From: Cubamyces lactineus
Lineage: Eukaryota > Basidiomycota > Agaricomycetes > Polyporales > Polyporaceae
Length of the DNA: 64,000 nt
Reading direction: 5' to 3'
Assembly: GCA_022376465.1 (NCBI GenBank)
Contig: JACDTU010000013.1
Coordinates: 1,089,311-1,153,310, forward strand
A program made the translations under genes and the position numbers. Numbering within the stretch: the stretch's first letter is position 1; each line of letters begins with the position of its first letter. Below the pieces are notes generated by a model. That model was not told the origin of the DNA and did no database searches. It saw only the letters and a program-made list of their open reading frames with translations. Shown piece by piece: positions 49,976 through 59,884 of this stretch.

Positions 49976-50840
49976 CTAGACAAGGGAGGTCTGCGTCTGA
50001 AGTACGGATTGCGCGACAAGGAATGCACGCACTTGAGTATCGCTGATAGCCAATTTGAACTGCGAGGCGAGCATATCCAATGCCCTTCCTGTCCAGATAG
50101 TCTGTCCGCAGAGTCCAGTGAAAGAAGATAACAATAGTGGATTGTTGACAACCTTTCGAAGCCAGAACACACGCTCGGACGTCTTATCCTGGCCCTCCTG
50201 ACGAACAAAGACATGTAACCTCTGGTCCATAGGGACCGAGCCAGTGTTGTCCTTCGGGTCAAGTGGCTTAGCTTTGTGTCGCATCTTCATGACGGCGATT
50301 TGGCGTTGCTGTGCGAGTTTCTTGGGGTTCATTGGACGAGTGCTGGAGCTGCCTGGGCCAGAGTCAGAGGATGTACCAAAGTGCTTGGCTAGTAAAGCCT
50401 TGGCTGCAGCGTTCTTCTGCGGCGCAGGCTCTGAGGGCTCAGAAGGAGAACACGAATGGGACTTGGGCTCCCTATGTCTTTGCCGCTTGGACGTCAGCTC
50501 CTGCATTGGTTTATACAAAGTGTGCATACTCTGCACAGTACGCTTGCTTGCAGCCTGGGCATAAGGCTGGAGAGCGATCGGCGGTGTCCTGTGCGTTGGC
50601 GATATATGCCTCGAGACTAGGCTTGTTGCAAGACGGAGCTGCGCAGCGTTGTAGTTTCGGAGATGGCTCCGATTTGGATTGTGATTGGACGAGGAGAGGG
50701 CAGCTATGGGCATCGGGAAAGACATGGTCTCTGCAGAAGAGCTGGTCGCATTTGCAACGGATGGGTAGGAAGTCGTTCAGGTTGCAGCTCGGCAGTGCGC
50801 AGTGTGCTCCAATCTCGGCCTTGGCTTGAGCTTGGGACAT
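49976..50840 (-). CDS. AN1-type zinc finger protein (Cuz1/ZFAND1-like), two fingers plus UBL-like tail
   Basis: It starts at CAT 50838-50840 (MSQAQAKAEIGAHCALPSCN) and stops at 49976-49978. The first AN1 finger is CALPSCNLNDFLPIRCKC-DQLFCRDHVFPDAHSC. The second is CAAPSCNKPSLEAYI...CPGCKQAYCAEHREPKSHSC, completed across an intron about 50455-50510. A linker with NPKKLAQQRQIAVMKMRHKA follows, then a C-terminal domain (QRLHVFVRQE, RVFWLRK, LASQFKLAISD) resembling the ubiquitin-like domain of Cuz1. In yeast, Cuz1 binds Cdc48 and the proteasome during arsenite stress. Two fingers plus UBL-like end favour this family over other AN1 proteins. It shares a 149-bp divergent promoter with VPS2. Confidence 0.82.
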
Positions 50841-50989
50841 CGTCGAGGCCGAGTGTGCTCAGACAAGTAAAGGACGAGCGCAGCAGTCGAGGTATGTGGT
50901 CGTCAGGAACAAGTCCAGTCCAGTCCGCGCGCCTCTGCGCCACCACCACCTCTCACCTCCGCCTCCATCCCGCTTACTCGCCATACCCA

Positions 50990-51956
50990 ATGAACATTAT
51001 CGTACGCACACTCATCGCGATGCATCTCCACTCGCTTACGCTGCGTGATGTCTAGGAAACTCTCTTTGGTCGCACCGTAACGCCTGCTGAGAGGCTTCGG
51101 CAGCACCAGCGCGCCCTCGCAAAGGCGCAGCGCGAGCTCGACCGCGAGCGCACCAAGCTCGAGCAGCAGGAGAAGAAGCTCATAATGGACATCAAGAAGA
51201 GTGCAAAGGCTGGCCAGATGGTGCGTCGCTGACCTTTGCTCCGGGCGCGTTGGTCTGGCGTTCACCATGGGCCCATTGTGCGACATGTAGAACGCGTGCA
51301 AGGTCATGGCCAAGGACCTCGTTCGCACTCGCCGCTACGTCCAAAAGTTCTACCAGATGCGCACACAACTTCAGGCAGTCGGCCTTCGGATACAGACCCT
51401 GAGGAGCAACCAGCAGATGGCGGAAGCAATGCGTGGGGCTACCCGGGTAAGTTCTCTCTGCCATATCTCGTACATTCGCTCATAAGAGCGTGATGCAGGC
51501 CATGGGTGCGATGAACCGAGGCCTCAACCTCCCTCAGATCCAGAAGATCATGAATGAATTCGAGCGAGAGAGCGCAACGATGGACATGAAAGAGGAGATG
51601 ATGTCTGACGCCGTTGATGATGTCATGGACGATGACCTCGAGGACGAAGAGGAAGAAGGCGACAAGATCCTCAAGCAGGTCCTTGACGAGATCGGCGTGG
51701 ATCTGTCGCAGCAGGTACGCATGCTTACAGTTACATTTCTGCACTGAGTCTCATTTTCGTCATCTAGTTGTCCGACGCGCCGTCTGGCCTGGCGGTGTCG
51801 TCGCCACTCACGGAGCCTCGACAGGCGGTGGCGATCGGTGGGCCCTCTGGGCATGCTCCGTCTTCGGGTAGTGGCGGTCGCAGCGAGAGTGCAGCACCGG
51901 ATATGTCAGACGAAGATGCTCTCCAAGCACGGCTCGATGCTCTTCGACGGGGCTGA
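50990..51956 (+). CDS. VPS2: ESCRT-III subunit VPS2 (Did4/CHMP2)
   Basis: Exons 50990-51001, 51056-51220, 51291-51446, 51499-51714 and 51768-51956 join in frame to 245 residues. The first exon has only four codons (MNII) and continues to ETLFGRTVTPAERLRQHQ. The N-terminal basic helices (RALAKAQRELDRERTKLEQQ, KVMAKDLVRTRRYVQKFYQM) bind membrane and form the ESCRT-III filament. The acidic C-terminal half (DDVMDDDLEDEEEEGDKIL) is followed by the MIM1-type Vps4-binding end EDALQARLDALRRG. It acts in multivesicular body sorting and membrane scission. Normal length, all parts present. The short first exon makes this start easy to miss. Confidence 0.95.
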
Positions 51957-52055
51957 AGAGATTTCCCAAGCTTCTTCCAGTGACCCAGGTATCAATGTAT
52001 TTTCATGGTATGTAGAGTAGCAGACGGATTGTACACGCTTTGGTCATGAACTATC

Positions 52056-54875
52056 CTATACCCGAAGATTGGCCACAGCACGAGCCTCTTGCTGGCTGAG
52101 CTGCCATGCGATGCCTGATCCATTATAGAACTCGTCCACATCCTCCTCCTGATCGGCTGTCAGCTACCAGATGCAATAGGATATATGTATCATACGCACC
52201 GAGTCTAGGTTCAGCAAAGTCGCTATCTGCTGCAAGCGTACAAACTTGTCCCTGATGTCGCCGAAGACCGTCTGAGAGGAGAGATATGCAACGACCGCAC
52301 GCAGGTCGTGATCGAAACGAATAGCACCGAGCTGTACGATGCTGCATGGAGCTGGAAGTAATATTCATATACCATAGGAGCTCACCTCGCTATACTTCAA
52401 GCTCACGACAAATTTCTCCCATGGCCGTACAAGAACGTCCAGGGCCAGGCCGAAGAAAAGCCGATAATTGCTTTCGGTAAACGCATCCTGGTTGAGGCTG
52501 TCAGTGGCTCGCTCGTCTCAGGCTGCAGCGGAGACGTACTTTGTACCCTTCGATGAGGCTCTCCCAAGCCTTGATAAATCGTTTTCGAACGAGATCTTGC
52601 AATTCCGCTGCGGAATAACCGTCGTCATCTAGAACGTATGACACATCCTTGTAGACGTCTGGTATGAAGGTTCGTAGTTTTGGTCGCAGGAGTTGATTGA
52701 ACAATTGTTCAACTCCAGCCTAGGCGATGATAGTTAGGGGACAAGTCTGTGGGAATCGACGGAGAGTACGCACCCTTAGTGTGGAACGGAACTTCGGAAC
52801 GAGATTCATGAATTGGTTGAGACTGCTTCTGACCGATTCTACCTCGGAATCGAGGAAGTGCTGCGGGAGGAAGGTCGACTGGGACAGGTCTTTGACGAGA
52901 CGTTCCATATGAGTCGACGAGATGTCTAAGTCATTCAGCAAGATCTGCCGCATGGTGAGCGTAGAGGAAAGAAGCAGGACCGAGAGACGTACGATGAAGG
53001 ATTGCCTATTCTCACGTTCGACCTTGTCGCCTCGTGTGCCGGTGCCAGCTGAACTACCCTTATACACATTATCTAGCTTCTGCTTGATGACGCGCGCATA
53101 GTCTTTGTCCATGACATCACGCAACTGCTCGGACGTACGCTGCACCGTCGCGAGGGAAGCAGACGAGAGCATTCGGGAAAGTACCGACTTCAAGATGTAG
53201 AAGGTATCATCAGGGGTTGTGGTTGTGATGGGTGTCTGGGACAAATCCTGGCTGGACAAGCGATGTGCCTGTACATCATTATGAGTCCGTCTGCTGCATG
53301 ATGCGGATGACGCGTCCAGGATTACCTTCTCAATGACGGATCTTGCGTACCAAACTTCCAGCGGCGTGTAATAGGTAAATAACATGTTCTCGACAAGTTG
53401 ACGGGATTGCGAGTCTTCGATAATCCTAAATCCAGCTGGTACAGCCTCCTCTGCTTTGTCATTGGACCGGTTTTCTCCTCGCTCGGGGCGAATAGTGTCT
53501 GCTGCTTTCTCGTCTTCATCGGCATCTGGTTCAAACTCTTCCTGATGGGAGGTTAGTGTGAACTGACGGACACACATAAAAAAGAAGCCACCTTGAGCCT
53601 TTCGTGCATGAACTTACGAAATAGGCCCCATCTACCGCTCATACCTGCTGCTTCAGACAATACTTTGTCGATCTCGCGAGGATCGACGAGGTCCTCATCT
53701 GTGAGATCCCCGCCGGCTCTGTGAATCGTGCTCAAGGCGTCAGACAGCTACATGATGGATCAGGACGACGCGAGGATCATAATGGAATTTGGAGCATACC
53801 TTGCGTTCCATGGAACGCTCTTCCTCCCAACCCTCAACGAGATCCTTGACTACACGGTCTGCTTCTTGCAGCAAACGCTCTAGTACAAGGCCCATTTTGC
53901 CAGTACCGTAGTATTTCTCTACGACAGGTTGGTGCTGATCCACGATGAGAGCAATGCTCTCGAAGAGAGCGGTGAGAGCGGTGATATAATAGAGTGGGGA
54001 TGAAGCTGATTCAGAAGGCCATAAGACACAAGTGACATCTGGAGATGATCGGGACATACTCTTGGCAGACGCAGGGGGTCGAACCTTGACAAGCTCAACG
54101 ACGAAGGAGGCGTACGCTTGCAACCCTTCGGCTTCCCACCCGACGGCGGGGAAGAGCTTGAAGAATCGGCTTGTAGCTGTTGCGTCGCGAGCGCGGGAGG
54201 CCCGTTCAAATTCCCGTTTGAAGACAGCAAGAAGTTGCTCTCGTGCCGCTTGGAGCGTTTGGGCAGGGGGCAGGTGGCTTTCGGGCGTAGGCTAAGTCGG
54301 TGATACTCAACGCCTTCGTGATGCGGTACTTCAGGAAAGAAACCCACCACTGCAGTCTCTGCAAACGGTCCAGATACCACGTCGAGAGGAAGAGCCATTG
54401 CACGAGCACAATGGCGGGTTGCAGCTTCCCAATCATGCTGATCTATTGCACTGTGAAGTGCTGCGAGAGAGGACTAGAGGTATCGTTGTGAAAGCAGAGT
54501 GCTATATAGAGTTTTAGGACGACAGTGTACCTTGAGCTCGATCACTTGGCTGACCCTCTCCGACGCGTCGCGTACTCTCCGCATTTCTTCATCAAGTGAT
54601 TGAACTCTACCGCCAACATCCTGCGCGGTACGCGCGGTTGCTGCCACAGTGCGGTCAAGCAGGCAGGTTTCTTGGGTAAGGAGGTCTAGTTGAGGGCCAA
54701 GTTGCTTGAGGCTACTGAGGGAGGTCGAGATGGGCTCATGGGCGGAGAGAAGGCTCGCAAGGGCGGTGGAGAGTTCGGCTTCATCGGACTGGATTACTGA
54801 AAGGCGAGCGAGGATGTCAGAGAGTGTGGCAAGCTGGCGAGGGTTGGCGGGGATGGTGGTGGTCGTGGTCATCAT
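52056..54875 (-). CDS. COG4: conserved oligomeric Golgi complex subunit 4 (COG4)
   Basis: It starts at the ATG at 54873-54875 (MMTTTTTIPANPRQLATL; a GTG further upstream is not needed) and stops at 52056-52058 (...EARAVANLRV). The N terminus is a long heptad-like helix (SDEAELSTALASLLSAH, LLDRTVAATARTAQDVGGR, QSLDEEMRRVRDASERVSQV), then SSLAALHSAIDQHDWEAATR, SRFFKLFPAVGWEAEGLQAY, ALFESIALIVDQHQPVVEKY, and the region from FRIIEDSQSRQLVENMLFTY to FDHDLRAVVAYLS. The L-L-D-R-T motif, the F-F-K-x-F-P-x-x-G-x-x-x-E-G-L block and helical content fit COG4, a tethering-complex subunit that captures intra-Golgi retrograde vesicles and binds SNARE/Sly1. About 12 exons; ends 99 bases from VPS2. Confidence 0.85.
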
Positions 54876-56636
54876 CCATTCCCTTCGCGCCAGTGCCACT
54901 CAGGTTAGGGTTAGTAATGCCGTCAAGCCAAGCCAATCAACCAGAGATGGGATACGGCAAATTGGTCCTTCCAAGGGTCGTCTCGGGACCGGGCGGGCCG
55001 CGCAGCGGCCCATATATGGCACCCAGGGTGGCCTTCGCACGCCGAAGGCGCGCTCTGGGAGTGCGCGATCCCGCGCGTCCAGCACCCTCACGCAAGCATA
55101 ACTAGCATTTCATCGCGTCCTACTACATCAGCAAAGTAGCAACATGATCTCTATACTGCTATAGAGCTCTGTAGCACGGGTAGCCATCTATATCACCGGC
55201 CAAACACAGCTTGGTGCTGTAGCCAGCCCATGGGTTCTAGTAGCACTGGGCCGCGTGCTGACACACATTGTCGGACTCTGCATATGTACGCCTGGTGTTA
55301 TGCAGAATGCTGCAAAAGCTCGGGAATTGGACGCAAGCATCATACAAGAAATGTCGCAGTGATCTATAGCTCACTATAGAATTTAGGAGCAATTCATGCA
55401 CATCCTGACAGCTTGTTGTAGGTGCCAACCTTGAATGCTGCTAATGACTTATTGTATTTGTCATCACGAGTTTAAGAATAGATTACAAAATAAATATTAT
55501 TGGGTGGAAGGATATACATTGATTGTATTCTACTAAACAACAACCCACTCAGCGGTCGGATCGGCACTAGGAGAAGGTACACGGCAATAGACAGTGTAGC
55601 TAACAGAATATGATCAAACCATGTGTATAGGATACTCACCATGAAGCAGGTAGAAAATGGCCTGTTCTTGTCACAATCAGCAGACACTATGTATTAGTCA
55701 AAAGAACAATAGCCTGGAATTACAATGATGTGCAACTTACTCTCAATAATGTCACTAACTGATGCTAACACTGTACTACAAGCCATCCCATCAGTAAGCC
55801 TGCTAATTATGTACTAATAATACTCTTATAACAGCTAAAATGTGAGCTTGTAAAAGAAGCAGAGTTGAATCTGCATAGTACTTGTATTTCTTTGACAGCA
55901 TAGGTTAGCATAGGTAGAATGATGAAGATAGCACATGTAGCATACTGTATATATTTGCTGTGTGTTAACTGACATTAGTTAACAAAACCCTCACTGGTAA
56001 GACTGGTATTCTTCTATTGACTATATTCTAGCTTGTATGAATGTCCTTAGAGTCCTACATTTGTATAGTACACTTTACTAGAAGGGCAAAAAAAGTGATC
56101 ATATAATCATGAAGCTAGCAGTGACCTGATGACAGAGTTAAACTGTGATATAAGGAAAAAGGTAAACATATAGGTATATGTACTATTTATATAGTTGCAT
56201 ATTAGAGGCCTTCATCAGAGTCAGTTCATGAGTTCTGTGGTCTGGACAGCCTCCAAAAATGCTACTTGTAGCAATCCTTACCCGGTCGTATCAGGGGGAG
56301 ATCCATTTTCTTGACACTTCAAATAATGTGAGGGTTTCCAAAAGCAATCCGGGACTCGTTCAGGTAAGCTCTCGCGTCCGCCCAGAAATGGCAGTGAGAG
56401 CATGCCTATCTGTGTCCTTTCTGTGTGAAAAGTGGCTATCTGGGTACCAGGAAGTTTATATAATCCTGAGAACCTAGTCTTGTCTCCGGAAATTACCTGA
56501 TTGCTTTGTTTTTCTGGTGCGTTTGATGCAGAAATTGACCTGAGAGTACAATGGAATACATCCTTTGTGTGTCACAGAAATGATCGTGATACTCCCGTAA
56601 TGGGATTGCTACGGACACACTCTCTGTGTTACGAAT
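54876..56636. other. gene-free, increasingly AT-rich DNA before the retrotransposon
   Basis: About 1.76 kb without a supportable gene. The COG4 side is GC-rich and holds a cluster of hairpins (54,995-55,067). From about 55,100 the base composition shifts strongly to A/T and stays so to the LTR, quite unlike the rest of the window. A short frame at 56259-56477 shows no motif. It is probably decayed repeat DNA, but I recognise no specific element. Confidence 0.5.
54995..55067. repeat. cluster of three hairpins and a palindrome
   Basis: GGGCCGC-GCA-GCGGCCC (54995-55011), palindrome CCATATATGG (55010-55019), GCCTTCG-CACGC-CGAAGGC (55031-55049), then CGCGC...GCGCG (55049-55067, with extra pairs inside). 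They are consecutive and GC-rich at the edge of AT-rich DNA. Confidence 0.75.
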
Positions 56637-57157
56637 GTACGATAGGCTGTTTACGAACATTACGATTAGTTATGGACTTGTGCTACGTTCTCTGTACGAT
56701 ACGGATATGGCGAGCTCTAGGATTGTAGCTACAGTTCTTTAGGACAGGAACGTTCTCATCTCAGCTAGGACTTTCTAGCACTTACTCTATACTTACCATA
56801 TAGGGGTGCACAGTCGCTTCTGCGCAGCCGCCCGCAGTGCACAGCAGCACTGCCATAGTGGTACTAGGTTCATCTAGCGCTGACTATGACTTACCAGAAA
56901 GTCCTTGAATACGCTAGAACATTCCTCTCTTTGGTTTCTGAACATGTATATAAGAGGCGACGCCATAGAGCGACCCTCAGCTTTCAGTCTCTTCGCGAAT
57001 TACAAACTCGGATTGCTTGTTAAACTCGCTTTCACTGAACAAATTACTACGCGCTTATCTTCGACAAGCTAGGGCTAGTAATCGAATAGATACAAGCTCT
57101 CTATTCATTGACATCTTAAGGCTTTATAGTTTAAGAGTCACGCTCGAAAGCATAACA
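56637..57157 (+). repeat. 5' LTR of the retrotransposon (521 bp)
   Basis: It begins TGTTACGAATG and ends AAGCATAACA, with the TG...CA ends and a 5-bp inverted TGTTA/TAACA terminus. It is recognised by its reverse-complement similarity to 62835-63376. It contains U3 with GTGCAC repeats (about 56808-56855), a TATA box and R-U5. Confidence 0.93.
56947..56990 (+). promoter_or_regulatory. LTR core promoter and inferred transcription start (U3/R border)
   Basis: TATATAAG at 56947-56954 lies 32 bases before the A at 56979. The predicted RNA would begin AGCTTTCAGTCT; this start is inferred from the TATA spacing and from its complementarity with the primer-binding site. Confidence 0.7.
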
Positions 57158-57159
57158 TT

Positions 57160-57171
57160 AGACTGAAAGCT
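57160..57171 (+). other. self-priming primer-binding site
   Basis: AGACTGAAAGCT, two bases after the LTR, is the exact reverse complement of 56979-56990 at the inferred mRNA 5' end. In Tf1 and sushi elements, the mRNA 5' end folds back onto such a site and is cleaved to prime minus-strand DNA. No tRNA 3' complement (TGG...) is present here. Confidence 0.75.
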
Positions 57172-57190
57172 TTACCCCCCCACTTCTTAA

Positions 57191-58009
57191 AGTGCAGAGG
57201 TGACGTTGGAAGACATCAAATATTGGACGCGGAAAATATCTTCTTTGCTCAAACGCATAAGAAGACGGATAGTCAAGACGGCGGGAACAATATATCCCCT
57301 CTCTCGACCATCAACTAGGGTACTAGACGAAAGGAATAAAAGACTACCGACTCTACCACCACTCAAAATCCCGGAGAGTATTATTGCTCTTCCACATTCG
57401 CCAAGAGGATCCCCATTCCCCTTGGAGAGAGGTTTTAGGTCGGTTATTCCTGTCACAGAAAGTACTAGTACGATCTCATCGAGTTACGACACTCGAGAAT
57501 CGGACGAAGAACCCGCGTATCAAAGGACAGACGAGTGGAGAGAATATAGGAATTCTCTGGCCATTCAATCGGAATTCGAGGTAGCGAAAGGCGTACCCAT
57601 TCCAGGAAGGGCGAGTCCAGGAACGGATAGCTCTTATCAATCGACTCCAGGAACAAGTGTTGAAGAAACATCCTCAACAGAAGGAGTATTCTATCAAAGG
57701 ACACAAGTTCCGGTGCACGCGATTGACACACTTCAGGTGATTGCAAACAATCTCGAAGTGTTGGGACAGGAAGACTTCACGGGAAGATATCACAAGGCTC
57801 TCGAACGGGCACATCGATACATTTCTCAAGTCATCCAGACGCTTGAATTAATCCCAAGAGAAGTTGCTACACCTCCAAAGAGGGTACATAACTTTGCGGA
57901 TTTTCTTCAAAATCAGATTGATTACCTGCGAGCAAAGGCAATCAATCCAGAGAACTACGCGGATATAGACCTCGAATATAATCTAGGGAAACTGCGTAGT
58001 TGCCTCTGA
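57191..58009 (+). pseudogene. N-terminal part of gag-like ORF, start codon lost
   Basis: An open frame of about 270 codons begins right after a TAA (57188-57190) with no ATG. It has a Lys/Arg-rich start (DIKYWTRKISSLLKRIRRR), Ser/Pro/Glu-rich middle and a helical end (EDFTGRYHKALERAHRYISQVIQTLELIP). It stops at TGA 58007-58009; a neighbouring frame continues in plausible sequence (ELGNYIKLSFEKYNVYEF). I infer that this was once continuous with gag and has been broken by indels. It has no identifiable domain of its own. Confidence 0.5.
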
Positions 58010-58053
58010 GCTAGGGAACTACATCAAGCTTTCCTTCGAGAAGTACAACGTGT

Positions 58054-59884
58054 ATGAGTTCATCCGAAACATACAGTTGTTCATGTCTATATCATCTCTA
58101 CGACTCCGACAAAGTTTGGGACGTTTACTATCGGGAATCAGTAGAGAAGTGGTCTAATTGCACACATGCACGGTGCCCACTTCGATACAATACCAAGGAG
58201 GTCCCAAACATTGCACACTCCCCGGCTCTTATTAAAACCAAAGTCTCTCAGGAGAAGGAAATTAAGAAGAGTCACGGACAACAACCCGCTCTAGTAAAGA
58301 ATCCTCTACCAGCAGGAAGTACTAGTCGGATTATTAGTCCAAGAGTAGTGTCAGGATCATTTCTGACTTCAAGAGTAGGAACCCCGAGACTACAAGAGTC
58401 TGAATCACCCAGGGAACTCGATCCACCTTTACAAGAGAAAGGGCGAGAGATTGAACCACCTGAGAAGAAGGATTCGGACTTTGAAGAAGACAATTTTCAG
58501 ACGACGGTCGAAGTACCTCATCTGGAGGAAGAAGAAACTATTCGGACAAAGGTCGAAGTACCTGAACCGAAGGCAGAAGAAGAATCAAGTCGTAGTACGA
58601 CCCCAGAATTTATACGAAAGTCAGTACCATCGTATATGTCTGGAACAATTACGGCGACAGAGGAATCCATTTCTGGAGCCCATAGATATGCCTTCACTCC
58701 GAGGACTACTTTCGGAGGAGGGACATTTGGGTCTTCATCCAGTGGACCGGCCCCAAGGGCGACATCATTCTTTGGAGGAATGGTTAATCCTTCCGGAGGC
58801 AGAGGTGGTGGACCCAGTAGGCCAGGAGGCAGACCTGATCCTGAACCTTCAGATGGAGGAGGACCACAAAGTCCTTATCCACCAGGAGGAGGAGGACCAC
58901 CGGGACAAGGTCCAGACCCTGATCCGCCTGGACAACCAGGAAATTCCCAAGGGAATAATATGCCACAGGAACAGAGACAAGGAAAAGGCAAGATCAAGGA
59001 CCTAGAGGTCTTTACTGGAGACCGGAACAAAACTAGGTCCTTCCTCAATCAATTGTTCCTTCTGTTCACAGCAAGACCCCACGACTTTGTCAATGACTAC
59101 ACGAAGGTGGCGACGGCCTTATCCTTCATGGAAGGGGATAATATAAACTACTGGAAGGATATTACTATCCAGCGAGCTGAAGAAGAAATTAGGCCAGGAG
59201 AGTTCTGAGGATTCAACTCTTGGGCGGTCTTCAAGAGAAATTTCCTGCTCGCTTTTGCTCCAGTGGACGAGGTTGACGACTCTATGGTCAATCTCACAAC
59301 GATTCAACTCAAAGACTACTCTTCAGTCGATGAGTTCAATGCGCGATTTATGGATCTGGCCCTCAAAGGAAATATTCTGGACTCGGCAGCGCAACTCGCT
59401 CTCTACAGAAATGCGCTTCCTGGATATTTGTTGAGGAAGATTTCCATGTCATATTCCTCCACCGACGAACATCGAGGAGTGGATGACTCGAGCAAAGGAG
59501 ATCGACCATAGCTACCATCTTACGGAGACAATTTTGGCCAATCGCAAAGGAAGAAAGGCTAAAACTTCGAAGACAAAGAAGAACGTCAAGACGGTTAATG
59601 TTGAGGACGATTCACTCGACATTAACAAACTCTCTGTCAAGGAAAGACAGGAGTTGCAAGACAAGGGATTATGTTTCCAATGCAGGAAGCCGGGACATAT
59701 TTCTAGGGACTGTCCTTCCAAACCCAAGAAACCTGGTAAACCTGTTAGTCGGAAGGTACGACAGGTTACAGAGGAGGATTTGGAGGACGAGACTGAGGAA
59801 GTCTCAGACGAAGAAAGTGGCGATGAAGAAGACAATATTTCTATTAACGCACTCAGAGCTACAGATTTCGAGATGGGTTTTTAG
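58054..59884 (+). pseudogene. retrotransposon gag (capsid and zinc knuckle), broken
   Basis: An open frame from 58054 has a long disordered Pro/Gly/Glu-rich part, then the gag core (LEVFTGDRNKTRSFLNQLFL, FVNDYTKVATALSFMEGDNI, SWAVFKRNFLLAF, YSSVDEFNARFMDLA). An in-frame TGA at 59206-59208 and a frame change near 59455-59485 interrupt it. The final part carries a CCHC zinc knuckle (CFQCRKPGHISRDC, about 59671-59712) and an acidic tail ending at TAG 59882-59884. Gag would form the virus-like particle and bind the RNA. The knuckle cysteines and histidine are intact. Confidence 0.88.
59875..59881 (+). promoter_or_regulatory. -1 programmed ribosomal frameshift site GGGTTTT
   Basis: In the gag frame the codons are ATG GGT TTT TAG, so the heptamer G-GGT-TTT has the canonical X-XXY-YYZ form, directly followed by the gag stop. 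A -1 slip gives TTA GGC AGG CAA..., which is open and runs straight into the protease frame. Function is inferred. Confidence 0.7.

Noticed and set aside
54904..54915. GGTTAGGGTTAG, two telomere-like repeats
   Set aside because: Only two units, inside ordinary intergenic DNA next to COG4; not enough for a telomere or an interstitial array.
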